Shown here piece by piece: positions 47,161 through 58,313 of a stretch of 64,000 bases of DNA (position 1 is the first letter of the stretch; every line of letters begins with the position of its first letter). Below the pieces are notes generated by a model. That model had not been told where the DNA came from. It worked only from the letters and a program-made list of their open reading frames with translations, and did not search any database. The translations under genes were made by a program, and so were the position numbers. Source of the stretch: Rhyacophila brunnea (lineage: Eukaryota > Arthropoda > Insecta > Trichoptera > Rhyacophilidae). The stretch covers positions 248,001 to 312,000 of the forward strand of contig JAGYXB010000653.1 of NCBI GenBank assembly GCA_022495005.1, in the 5' to 3' direction.

Positions 47161-47895
47161 CCCCGTTTGCGTAAGTGCATGGATTTACTGTTGACAGTAA
47201 GTATTATCGCGACCATAACAAGAAAATGTATGGGTAAATATGAATTATCCTGCAGTTGCAATGCATCAAAAAAGTTTGGAAGGTTCTTAATTTTCTTGCG
47301 ACAGTAGGGATTTTCTCAATCTGCACCCGCGCAGTAGAACGATAGTGGCGAACCTGCCAGCAAAAAAACGAACTGTACTCATTTTAAGGTTAACCGATTT
47401 TCACTACTTGTCAAATAGTACCATCAGCGTCGTATGGGTAGCGGGATAGTCCTGACTCCTCCGTAGACTCATCCATTTCAATTCATGACATTCAGTATGC
47501 GGGTACACAGGGCACTTAACGTCAGCGGACAGCAGAGCCAGTCCAAAAACAAAAAAAAATCTTTCTTAACTTTCTTCTTTAAGCACTACGGTGCATGGTT
47601 GCAGCATCAGTCCCATGCGGCTCGGTCTTGGGACGGAATGAGCACTTAAAATCACTTCTTTCAGACACGTTTAAAGCGTTATGGAAAGCGGCCGTGCATA
47701 TCCACAGCTGTGCATATATGACGGGTGTTGGTGGGAATTTTAACGTAGTACCATAGAATGACAACATCGCGTCTTGCATACTCTTGAAGAATGAGATTGG
47801 AGAGACAGTCAGCACTTTTACGTGTAAATAGTTATTATTGTCACGATAGTTTAAAATACGCACTATTCCTGCCAGTAAATCCACGAGCGCTATTA
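47161..47895. mobile_element. Family X element, copy 3, longest
   Basis: The left end GTGCATGGATTTACTGTTGA and the reverse-complemented right end GCTCGTGGATTTACTGGCAG are inverted. The left arm TATTATCGCGACCATAACAA continues with GAAAATGTATGGGTAAA as in the right arm of copy 1. The core, on the minus strand, reads TTCGCCACTATCGTTCTACT GCGC. The right arm (CTGACTGTCTCTCC, ACGCGATGTTGTCATTCTAT on the minus strand) matches copy 2. Two 97- to 101-codon frames on opposite strands lie within the inverted arms and are judged non-coding. Confidence 0.6.
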
Positions 47896-49096
47896 CGCTA
47901 CGTTACAATAAATAACTCTTCACCAAGCGTCCATAATAGAGTAGATCATTATTTAATTTATGAAATCATGATATTCACAACGCACTTGGAAGTTATGGCC
48001 AGTCGGTCGCAACGACCAAAAATAAAATTTTATTTACAATATGATTTGGATGCAAAGAAATCACACCGGAAAAAGATCACGTAGCTGCCAATGAGTCAAC
48101 GTGCACTTAGTTTGTTGCGGCCGGTAATGCGACTAGTGGAATTTCATATTTTTCCTTCCGCGTTATAAAATAATTAAAAAAAATAAGCTAATATATTATG
48201 TATATATTAACAAAAAAAAAACTGTAAAAAAGCAACATTATTAAAGTTAGTGTTTAAGCGATGTCTGTCGGTAAACTCTGAAGCCTCAGGCCTTTTAACA
48301 ATAACATTGTAACATTTTTTAAATTTCAAACAATGCAAATTATTTTGTGCATAGTATTTTTTTATATTGTAATAATTATATGTTTATTTGACAATCATTT
48401 TAAACTATTTTAATAAAGGATAATTACCACCCGAAATATTTTAATAATATGTACCCACATACGCAATATCATTTATCAATTTATAGTTGCAAGATTCGTC
48501 AGAGATACTTATTATGATATTAATTGTATTAAGTATATATGGAAAAAGGAGATAAGTATAAAATTACTACTTTTCGTGAGAGCCAAAATAAGATTGATCT
48601 TTGGACAACTTCGAACTTCTATTTGCTATGTGAAATAAATTTAATAAATTCGACTTGCCCTTTTTCTCCCTTATGCATATATTATGGATTGTTGTTATTT
48701 AACAGAGTTTAATTGTTTCTTAATATATTAAACTTATTAGAATTTTCCTTTCGTACACAGGTATTATTAAATGAAAATTTCTGATCAAGGTAGAGCATGT
48801 ATGTTACTAACATTATATGTCAGGTAACTTATTGTTACGTCTTATTGGCAGAATTATATATTTAAGGACACGTTGTAAAAGTACCAACAGGATCCGAATT
48901 TAGGGCATAGGGATAAGGGATGAAATGAAGAGGATACTGCAATACAATGCCATAAATTTAAAAACATACATATTGAGTTGATTGACAAACGGCGTAAATA
49001 TTTCATTCAGCCAACAGGATTCGACTGATAGATTTATCTGTTACTATTGCGAAGCTATTATACTATAGTATTGGTTATAAACAACATTTTATAATA
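47896..49096. other. AT-rich stretch, no gene seen
   Basis: No exon, RNA gene or repeat was recognised. Confidence 0.45.
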
Positions 49097-49485
49097 CGTC
49101 ACCTCAATACTACAACTAGATAACTTGATTTTCACTATTTTTGAGATACATATTTAATATGATTCTACATTTCACTCCCTAAAAAATGATAAAACTAGGT
49201 GAGGCAGAAGTTAATGGGAACTGTATTAATTTTGTTTTTGAAAATAGTAGATAACTTTAAAACCATAAATGCATTAAAGAAATAAAATAATATATCTACA
49301 ATATTTTTTCATACAATTGAATAGTATTTAATTGTTCCCAATAATTATACAAGCACAATTTTATTTTTAATTTTTATTTTAAATAATAATTATAGACTAG
49401 ATTTATGTTAATCAAGTAAACTTTAAGTTTAAATTTCCCAACAATGATCAAATCAGAGTTACCTAGTTGTAGTATTGAGGTGACG
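49097..49485. mobile_element. Mariner-like MITE, 389 bp, TA target duplication
   Basis: The left end CGTCACCTCAATACTACAAC continues TAGATAACTTGATTTTCA. The reverse-complemented right end is identical for 25 bp and continues TAGGTAACTCTGATTTGATCA. Both ends abut TA (49095-49096 and 49486-49487). The interior is AT-rich and non-coding. The near-perfect arms suggest a fairly young insertion of a Tc1/mariner-type non-autonomous element. Confidence 0.85.
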
Positions 49486-50735
49486 TAATGTTAAATTTTT
49501 TTTAAACTTTTAATAATTTTAATTATTAAAAGTTTACAGTTGTTTTTTTACAATTTATCTACGTAGCTATGTAAAGTACTTCTTCATAAATGTATTGTTT
49601 TTTTTAAAATGTTGTAATAAAATGAAAGAAACCATTGCATTCATCATTCTGAAATGCTTAATTGGCGCAGTGTTTTAAGGTAATATAAAAACAAAGCAAT
49701 GTTTTTTTTTTAATTATCACGTCTGTTTAATTTTATTAAGCTCCCGCCCTGAACAGTTGCTGAAATTTTGTAGAGTGCGAATGAAAACCGAAATTAGATG
49801 TTATTTTAACGAAATAATTGGACATATTCGTTTTAGGATGCTGTGCTAGCAGGAATTTTAACACAGAAACTGTTTTAATTAGTTTTCACTATGTTTATCT
49901 ATATAGATATCCGTATCTACGGACATACAGCAGCACACGAAACAAAATAACAAATTAGTAAATTGTTAATTTTGGAATTTTTGCTAAATATGGGAAACTT
50001 GTACCAAATATTTGTAGAGCATTTTAGTGACTTGGCCGATTAGTAATACTGTCTGTTCTATAAATAAAAGGTATATAATATATCTATAATTCTATACGAT
50101 ATATAATGAGATTTTTTCAGAATTCGCACCAAATTATTTAACATTAAGTATGTACCTAAATGGGTGCGTTCGATTTTTCATACTATTTTTAATGATATAT
50201 AAGGGATTTTAAATTAACACACACATTCGTTCTTATCTTATAGTTAGTTGCAATTAATGCTTAATCATATAATATGCAGAGATCAATTCATATGTTTCTG
50301 AGTAATTGGTATTGATTCGGTAATACGTAACTATACAAAAAATGGGTTGGTAACAGTGAGCAATTAAACTAAATACTAATTACCTACATTATTTTCAATA
50401 AGATTAAAATATTTACATGACTGAAGAAATATCTGTTATTATTTTCACAATGGTATACATGCCTGCTGCCATTTTTACTTAGTAAATTTTAAAAATGGTA
50501 ATTTTATTTGTTAAGGTTTATTATACTAAAATATAAGACGGTAGGTAGTAAGTCGTATGAAGTATAAAAAGTTCTAATTAAATGAACTCTCTAGAGATTT
50601 TCCCCTTCACTCTAACTGAGAATAGTTAAATGTACGAATCTGACATGTTTGACGACAGCCTGATGCAATAACGAAAGAAAACGTTGGTTGAAATTTCGTC
50701 ACTAGATACGTTTTTTTCGAGTTTAGCGGTCTCGT
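49486..50735. other. AT-rich stretch, no gene seen
   Basis: Nothing supportable was recognised. Confidence 0.45.
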
Positions 50736-51224
50736 TGTAAAGGGACGAGAGTCACTAAGGGGTGACAGGTGTAGAGATGAAGAGAGACTGGTTGGAGGTT
50801 GCTCAGATGAATGGAGGAGCGGAAGTTTATTGGTGCATAACGGTATACAGTTGGTACAGGAGTAAATGATACAGAAGAGATGTTGGCTGCTCGAGGCTCG
50901 GTGGAAGTGATACTGAGACTAAATCTGATCGGAGGTATTGGACGGACTAAGATAACCCATCAACTACTCGCTATTTATATACTTACATGAATATTTCGTA
51001 AATGTCAAGAATCATTGTTGATATATTTTATAATTGGGAAATCTGCTGACCACCGCATCGTTGAAACTTCGAGGCGTTTCGATGACAAAGCCCGAGGTAG
51101 TCGACGCTTATTGAAGTATGTCACACCTGTAGAATATACTGATCTCAGATGCGGCGATTGTGCCATAGATCAATGACTCGCTGATTTTTGCGTTGTCGTT
51201 ATAACACTGACAAGGCCTGCAACA
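50736..51224 (+). repeat. Possible solo LTR
   Basis: A block less AT-rich than its surroundings begins TGTAAAGGGACGAG and ends GGCCTGCAACA, giving the TGT...ACA ends of an LTR. A TATA-like CTATTTATATAC lies at about 50971. No matching 4- to 6-bp target duplication was found and there is no second copy in the window, so the call is tentative. It could equally be an unrelated repeat. Confidence 0.3.
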
Positions 51225-51748
51225 AGATTATTTACGTACGTTTAATTTTACTTAATTAATCATCGAATAATTTATGTAGTAAAATTCTTCATAGTACCTT
51301 ATATAAAATAAACTCATAAGATGTTTTAAAATACTCTCCCTATTGAAAATATGTAAAGCAATTTTAAATTTTTAGCTAGCTTGTGCGATGTTGTATAGTA
51401 CATTTATATGAATGGATTATACTGTATATATTATAGAAACGCCGTTAGACAGAATCCGTCGACAGATAGTGTCAAATACAAACTCGGGTTAAATTGAGAA
51501 GTGAAAGGCGTGCTTTTTAATATTGGCATAGGATATGCAAGCTTGGCTTCGGTAGAGACTTTACATGGGTAGTGTTAAAATACTACCACAACTTAAAATA
51601 GTACAAAATATTAGATATACAGAGCGTAATGAGCTTTCATATATTAAGATATTAAATTGGAAATCGTGTCGATTATAAGATAACTAAATATACACAAGAT
51701 ACCATCATCGATTTGCATGCGTAACATTTTCCGGGGACTTGACCATAT
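51225..51748. other. No gene; unclassified
   Basis: A moderately GC-rich segment at 51438-51560 (GACAGAATCCGTCGACAGAT) has no recognisable identity. Confidence 0.35.
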
Positions 51749-52145
51749 ATATCGTGGGTATTCTGCGAAAAAGCATTAAGTCAAAATTTTGCTGTTTTGA
51801 CTTAATGATGAGATAATCTTATTAAGAGTACGCTCTATAATAGTCTACAAAAACACACACAGTCATATCTATAAAACTGGCGAAGATAATTTATGTTATA
51901 AGACATTCATCTATTCAGAGAAAAAGCACTAAATGGACTTAGTGCATTTGCTTCTCTCATTCTCAGGCTATATTCACAAAATTCTGCGTGCGAAACTGCA
52001 CTAAGTCATACTCAAAGCAATATCGCAGAAAGGAATTTGCCTTTTATATATATAAAAAAAGTTAAGACCGTCCAAACTTTCAAACTCGATTATCTCAAAA
52101 CTAGTATTTTTGACTTAATGCTTATTCGCAGAATACCAACGATAT
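51749..52145. mobile_element. MITE with 38-bp inverted ends and a repeated GCAYTAAGTCA motif
   Basis: The left 38 bp (ATATCGTGGGTATTCTGCGA then AAAAGCATTAAGTCAAAA) match the reverse complement of the right end at 36 positions. Inside the ends and at intervals between them the motif GCAYTAAGTCA or its complement recurs: both ends, TGACTTAATG near 51803, a GCACTAA...TTAGTGC hairpin at 51927-51946, and GCACTAAGTCA near 51999. The motif alternates in direction, which fits a transposase-binding array. No open frame and no clear target duplication. Confidence 0.75.
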
Positions 52146-52599
52146 AATGTATCAGAGAAAATGACAGCTCAGAAAAAGCTTTTATTATAAAGCAGGAAAG
52201 GTCGATAGAGATCTCATAGATGAACAGGATAAATTGAGTATGTCAGAAATTTTCCACTATTAGAGTCGTGTATCTGAATATGAAGAGAAGTGTACCGAGC
52301 TGAGAAGAAGGTAGCCCTCATGGTCACAATCCTCAGACATGCAGTTGTGATAACGACGAAGATGTTTTTAGCTTTTAATATAAGAATGATACATATGAAT
52401 GATTTATAATATTTAAAATATCATCTATAGAACCACATGACTTAATGGGATGTAGAGGGACGATATCGAGAGAAATGAAACAGGGCTATTTAACTATTCA
52501 GTGAACGTCTACAAAATTATAAGAATCAACATATTAAATATAATGTTTGAGACTTTCATACTTTTTTGTTATCGTGATATTTTTTTGGTTTATCACCAC
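52146..52599. other. No gene seen
   Basis: AT-rich spacer between the MITE and the Penelope-like fragment; a GAGCTGAGAAGAAGG block near 52300 is unclassified. Confidence 0.4.
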
Positions 52600-52960
52600 G
52601 TGGTTCTAAGCATAGCACACTGCCCATATTAATATTTTCATGTGAATTTAGATGTCCTCTTTTATTAAGCGTGAAAACTATCCCTTATTCCTGCCCAATA
52701 TCCTATTCTCAAAATCAAATTTATGGCTTATAACTATGTAGTGTTCCGCAATAGCTTTCATTGTCAAGTATTTAATCGATACACCTTCCCGTGTTTACTC
52801 ACACGCTTTTTTACAGTTCGTGAAGTTTGGCCAACGTAGTTCTTTGGACATTCGCGACAGTTTATCTGATTCAGAATATGCCTATATGTATTCTCTTCAA
52901 CACACTTAGAGCGGCGTTTGCATTCATACGTATAAAAGTACACTCCAATACATTATTTTT
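52600..52960 (-). pseudogene. Penelope-like element fragment, GIY-YIG endonuclease end
   Basis: On the minus strand an open stretch (52946 down to the TGA at 52764) reads GVYFYTYECKRRSKCVEEN, then NQINCRECPKNYVGQTSR and TVKKRVSKHGKVYRLNT. The C-x2-C-x2-Y-V-G-Q-T-x-R--K-R---H pattern is the start of the GIY-YIG nuclease of Penelope-like retroelements. After a frameshift, AEHYIVISHKFDFENRILGR and SRLIKEDI match the usual ...H-F-hEN--IL--E----R-IKE-I end. The reverse transcriptase is absent, and several stops and at least one frameshift show it is dead. Confidence 0.82.
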
Positions 52961-54838
52961 TGTAATGAACTAGAAACGAAGAAAAATGTAAAATATTATT
53001 TATTTTATGTTTGCCATTAACTATTTAAAAGAAAAACTAAAAAAAATATTTCACAATAGTACCTACATACCTAAATTGTTTTTATTTTATTTTATTCTTT
53101 ATGAATATTATTATCAAACCATCTTACATTTGAAGAAACTTTTCCGCAGAACTTAACCGTGGTAAACGTAAATTAAAATCTCCAGAGGAAGGATTGTTAT
53201 TAAATTATCAAGTTTAGCGGTTGTTATAAAACAGTGTTTCAAAAAAATATACAGCACGAATAGGGAGGGCTTTCATACAACTTTGCTGTGCTTGTTCTCG
53301 CAATATATGAAAGCTGGATAGAAGAGGAAAGTAAAGTTTTAAACTCTGAAAAGTAAATGTTCATAAAGTCTGCAGTGCCCACAAGGTTATGCGGGCTATG
53401 TGAACAATGAGATGTGATGTACGATGTACTTATACCCTGTTAACTGTTACTTAGGTGCGAACTTACAACCTATATTATACAAATAATCATATATCTGATA
53501 ATGGTTGGATATTTTCTATAAATAATTACACATATTAGTACCTACGTAGTATTCAAAACAACCAAGTTCCTATTTAAAAAAAAAGGTTTTTTTCTAATTT
53601 ATTACAAAAGTAGTTGATTATATTTATATATTTTGTTTATAAAATTCATGCAAACTAATAACTTCCTACGGGATTTTTTAAAATTAAAATGGACCCGTGG
53701 TTTTCCATTACTATCTTAGTCACATATTTTCAGGCGTATAATATATCATTGTCGCAATGAAAGAGTTTCAAAATTGTCTGAAAATGTCCAAGGATTAATT
53801 TACCCTGACTGACAATGGCGTTGCACGAGAGTGTGTAGGATTCCTTGTTTGGGTATGGTGAGACAAATTTATCAAATGCGAATTGACTATCGTTGAATCT
53901 AGATAGCAAAAGCCGAGCAGTTCAATTGAAGGTCTGACAGACTAAAGCAGTTTCAATAGAAAATATGAGTAAACATTAAAAAATTCAAAATAATAAAATT
54001 GGGCTTGTTTTATTTATCATAATTACAATGTTTGAAGTCTCGTTAAGCAGGACACGTCTGATGAATATTTAATTATATACTGAAAAGGCTTTATTAGTGA
54101 GAAAGGGAAAAAAGTTGTAAGATTGTAACTCGAATGATTGAAATATGTATTTAGAGCAATAGTTTTTGAGTGAGTGCAATTTACAATTTATTGACGAAGA
54201 GAAACACAGACGTATTCTAGGTTAGGCTAAAAACAGAGTAATTTGCAATACTGATGATTATACTTATATGCATGCAGTAAGTAAATTTAATAATATTCCA
54301 AAGATTTAATTTCGTCTATGTGGCAAACTTAAAATTTCACAGGGGCGTTGAAAAACTACTAAATAATTTAGAATAAAACGTTCCAAATTTAAATATTTCA
54401 TTTCTTCGTTGAAATCGGTGCTACCCCCGATTATATTGTCAGTAACGATTCCACAAATTCGACAGATAGCGTTTTATAATGTTGGATAAAAAGTCGCAAG
54501 TGGCTGGAAGGCGAAACGGTAGCTCGTCTGTTCACGAAGAGTCAAGATTCGAGAAGACACGAGAGCCAAGAACACGCAAATTGCGAGACTATTTGATTAG
54601 CATAAAATATGCGAAGATGTCAGGCTCCAATGGACAGCGCTGATAGAGACGGGGACCGCTTTAAAGGAGGGAAAAAGATCAAAGAATGTGAGACGATCGT
54701 GAAAAAAATACCTTATCATGCGATATTCGAGAATGTTCACTTATAAGGAATTGCTGATGCAAATTAAGTAGCTTTATAAAATAAACTATCTGCCAGTACC
54801 CTTCGTCGCACGGGTTTGTGATGAATATACCTACTGAG
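52961..54838. other. No recognised gene; one compositionally odd small frame
   Basis: A 54-codon frame at 54479-54643 (plus) starts MLDKKSQVAGRRNGSSSV and is rich in Arg, Lys, Glu and Ser, with clearly higher GC than its surroundings. No homologue comes to mind. The rest is AT-rich. Confidence 0.35.
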
Positions 54839-55250
54839 TAGGGATTCCAATCCCGGGATCCCGAACTATTTTCGATAGCTATGAATCTCGGGATTGGTAA
54901 ATATAATCCCGAAACTTTCGGGATTGATTTTTTTTATCAATTTTTATGGAAAATAAAATAAAAAAGACAATATAACAGAAAAAAATACTTTTAATAACAT
55001 AACTACATTAGAAATAAACTGAGTTTTAATGAAATTTGATTTATTTCCCATGTGTTGCCAATTCATTTTATTTTTTCACATAAATTAATAAAAATGAGAA
55101 AGATTGGAAAAAACAATGCTTCGCACTGTTAACATTACGTCTTTACTATCAGAAATACTACAGATTTACTATTGAAAAAAATGCCAATCCCGGGATCGTC
55201 AAATTTAATCCCGAAATCCCGGGATCAATTGCTCGGGATTGGATTCCCTA
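54839..55250. mobile_element. hAT MITE with perfect 8-bp target duplication
   Basis: The ends TAGGGATTCCAATCCCGG and, reverse-complemented, TAGGGAATCCAATCCCGA are inverted (16 of 18). CTACTGAG flanks both sides (54831-54838 and 55251-55258). AATCCCG or CGGGATT recurs many times near both ends, probably as subterminal transposase-binding repeats. The 412-bp body has no coding capacity. The intact target duplication points to a fairly recent insertion. Confidence 0.9.
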
Positions 55251-55539
55251 CTACTGAGTGATATCTACTACATATATGACAACATTATCATTTAAAACGG
55301 TTTAAGGCTAAAGCAAATACACGAATGTACGAGGCAATTGTTATAATGTTTCAAATAATCATTCTTAGTGTTTAAAATCTAAATTAAACATACTTTCTTA
55401 TCGTCACTTTAGTGATGGAACAACTATATACTGTTGGTTAAAATTATTTCTTTTCCAAGTGTTTTTTTTTTTTATATAGTTTCGATCAGACTAACAAAAA
55501 ATTCGCAAATAAATAAATGTTGCCACTTTGGCTAATGTA

Positions 55540-56860
55540 GCACACTGAATTTTCCGCCCCTGTGGGGGGCGCTCCCATAAGGAGTAGTGCCTCCCAGCCG
55601 CTCGGTCTGACCCTAGTAGTCAATTTGCCACCAGTGGAATGATTACGACCCTCGACAAAGCTGAACAAAATTAACATATGTAGAAGTCCCACAGTTTGCC
55701 TTGTCGAGTGTTGGCACTCCGCAAGGTGAGCTGTGGAGGAGATAAGTCGGTCGCAGACCATGTACATATAGGTAATAAGGTAATAGGATTAAAATTTTGA
55801 TCAAATATAATATGCTTAGGTAAAGGGTAATTAAATTAAATTAAATATAAAATATGATTTGGATGTAAGATAATTGGTAATGTATAATTGTAATATAATT
55901 GTTAATAAAATGTAATAGGCAATGGGTTAGAGAAATAATAAAGTAGGACATATGGATGGGCGTTAGTGGTATATAGTAATTAAGGAATTAATGTAATTAA
56001 AGTAATATTAATATTAATCATATTATGTACATCGATATCGCTATATGTTTGGTTGATAGACTGACGTCCGTCAACCTTATATAAATGTGTAGCATATGGC
56101 GGTATCGGTGATCGGTGAATTGGTAAGAAATACGACCACCCACCCCTAAGGATAAAAAGGCAAGATTATTAAATCCAAAATCAGTCTGTTTTGTGGATTT
56201 CCGGAGGTCGCTTCGGCGACGCTTTGTTGCCCCGGGACCCTCACGATCTCGTCTGCATAACTAATTAGAAATAATTAAGTTAATGTTAAATAATTAGTTA
56301 ATAATAATCAAGTTAATTTTAAAATAATTAAATAATAATATTCGAATTAATTTTTTAATTAATCAGTAATAAATGTGGTTATTTTTGTGACTTATGGACT
56401 TACGGATATTAGTTGACTCTTGTTTATTGAGACTTCGAACTGTGAACTTCGAATATTAATTGATTTGACTTTTTCTTTTTTTTTTACTAATTGTGGTGTA
56501 TGGATAATAACAATAAATCGAGTTTCTTTTAATTATTATAACCTTTGGGACTTTCGATACCAATGTGAATGATACCTTTGGACTATAATCCTTGATGAAG
56601 GAATGCCATAAGGCCAAACATATTCTAATAACAATAAAATACGAGTTCTGAAGATTTCATCTGGTGTTTAATTGACTTTGTGCCCCGTGACTTCTTGGTT
56701 ACTCCACGTCTATGAAGTTCCTGCCTGTTCCTCCACATTAATGAACCTCCACTTCCAAGTGCCTGAGCTAGTCAGGAAGTCGGAGGCCTTCACTAACTTG
56801 GTCCGAGTGCGTAATTATACCATAATAATTAACCAAGAGAAGATATTCGGTCACATTTCA
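55540..56860. other. Unclassified repeat-like region with GC-rich islands
   Basis: GC-rich islands at 55550-55760, 56090-56250 and 56660-56790 alternate with AT-rich tracts built of TTAAATTAA words. A 93-codon minus-strand frame (55486-55767) contains VRPSGWEALLLMGAPPTGAE, which stands out from the AT-rich background but which I cannot name. A TTGATGAAGGAATGCCATAA block near 56592 resembles the linker words found beside many retroelements. A degraded retroelement with its own promoter is the simplest reading. Confidence 0.35.
56150..56220 (+). promoter_or_regulatory. Arthropod-type core promoter with UUCG hairpin
   Basis: A TATA-like GATAAAAAGG at 56151 lies 30 bp upstream of TCAGTC (56181-56186), which matches the arthropod initiator consensus with its A at 56183. 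About 25 bases into the predicted transcript, GTCGCTTCGGCGAC (56207-56220) forms a perfect five-pair stem closed by a C(UUCG)G tetraloop. The layout resembles an LTR or LINE 5' end. No open frame follows directly. Confidence 0.4.
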
Positions 56861-57817
56861 ATTGATAATGATTAATATCTTTAAATTAATCAACAAATAA
56901 AAAAACCTGTAGTTATAGTATAAATGGTTCAATATTATTACATTTAAATGAATAGGTATAAAAAACATACGATTACCACTTTTATTTCTTCAATATTTTG
57001 ACTTAAATATTCACACGACTTTAAAAAAACCACTGAGTTTTTGATAACTAAATAATTAAAATCGAAAATTCATTAAACGTTATAAAAAGGTGTCTCCAAG
57101 TCTTGTGATATTTTTATTTCACTGCTTTTTTCATTTAAATCTGAACTTATTACAATACCGATTATAAATTAATATGTGACAATGTGTTTTTAATGCCATG
57201 CCATTTAAAAATAATTTTATAACTATCCAATCTGTAACTATACAATCTATGAATAAATTTTATTTTTTGATATATTACTTTAAACGAGGTTAGTTGAACT
57301 GAAATATCATATAAATGCATGAAAAAATGATTGATAGCCACCAACAATATAACATATTGATTGAAAATATAATCGGATAGTTGCACAAATATTATTTTTG
57401 ATTGATCGAACGTATATTGATTTTACTTGGTTACGGTAGGCAATATAATAAATGATCTTTTCTTGAGAATCTATTATATTTGACCCAATTTACTTTCTAA
57501 ATAACCACTTACTTAGCGTAGCTGTATTATTAAATTTACTCATATAAGATATGTTATAATCCAATCTACTGAGGTAGCTACTTACCTTGTGCTTCATAAA
57601 TTATTTTCTTATGCGAGGAAAGGTATAGTAGGATAGATATAGTAGGTATAAAAGCTTTCTGTATGCTATTTATAAAATAATAAATAAAAACAAATCTCCG
57701 AAAAACTTATTTATTGTTAAAATGGCCTGCCAAATATGAACAATATCATGCCGTATTAGAGGTGGAATACCGTCAGTTTCGCTTTATATTCTGCTACCTG
57801 GTGCTACTGGAACGGTT
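56861..57817. other. AT-rich stretch, no gene seen
   Basis: Nothing supportable was recognised; a 74-codon minus-strand frame at 57162-57386 looks like chance. Confidence 0.45.
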
Positions 57818-58014
57818 ATATGAGGGTGTCAGAAGCATAGGCAGCTTTCTGCGAAAGAGTGACTTTTTGACCTATGAATGCAGAATCATAGAGTTAAAAA
57901 TTCTGCACGTTTACCAGCAAACTCGGCTTTTTTCAATAAAAAACGTTGTTAAAAATTAGCTTCAGAAGCAAACCTTGCTTTCTTCACTCTTAATGTTTCG
58001 TCCCATACAAAAAG

Positions 58015-58034
58015 TCACGTGACAAAATGGCGGC
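58015..58034 (+). promoter_or_regulatory. E-box plus YY1-like block in element Y
   Basis: TCACGTGA (58015-58022) contains the CACGTG E-box. CAAAATGGCGGC (58023-58034) matches the YY1-type AARATGGCGGC motif often seen at TATA-less promoters. It lies about 105 bases before the first ATG of the coding remnant at 58140, the right place for a start site. Confidence 0.45.
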
Positions 58035-58139
58035 TCAGTAGATTTTGGCGGTTGCCGTGTGAGTTTTTGCTGCGGCTTATAATCGTGATTATTGTGCTAA
58101 AATTGTGAATCTAAGTGTTAAATTACAAAATTTTGAAAG

Positions 58140-58313
58140 ATGGAAAGTCACCCTTTGGAAATAGCTTCAAATAAAGCTAGGAAACGTTCAAGATGTCCAG
58201 AAAACTGGAGGAGAAATATTAGTAAAATTTCGAGGTATAAGACAAGCATTAAAACTTTTTTTGAACAATGTAATTCTTACAATTTGACAAACAAAAAATC
58301 CTTTCCATTGTAA
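58140..58313 (+). CDS. N-terminal coding remnant inside element Y
   Basis: The frame starts MESHPLEIASNKARKRSRCP, then ENWRRNISKISR, and closes at TAA after 57 codons. The first 34 residues are basic and hydrophilic. The KRxRxPENWxRNxxK pattern resembles, from memory, the opening of a family of uncharacterised insect proteins that are often multi-copy. The last 20 residues are low in complexity. Donors GTATAAG (58233) and GTAAGT (58310) and a strong acceptor (T tract plus GTGCAG at 58377) suggest this was a first exon, but splicing 58310 to 58378 regenerates the same stop. It is probably the leftover first exon of the autonomous element. Confidence 0.4.
   Translation: MESHPLEIASNKARKRSRCPENWRRNISKISRYKTSIKTFFEQCNSYNLTNKKSFPL

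Noticed and set aside
47579..48084. Two frames of about 100 codons on opposite strands
   Set aside because: They overlap each other and the inverted arm of a family X element; such arms often stay open by composition alone.
57714..57959. 81-codon plus-strand open frame
   Set aside because: It runs through the left inverted end of element Y, so it crosses the element border and cannot be a single gene.
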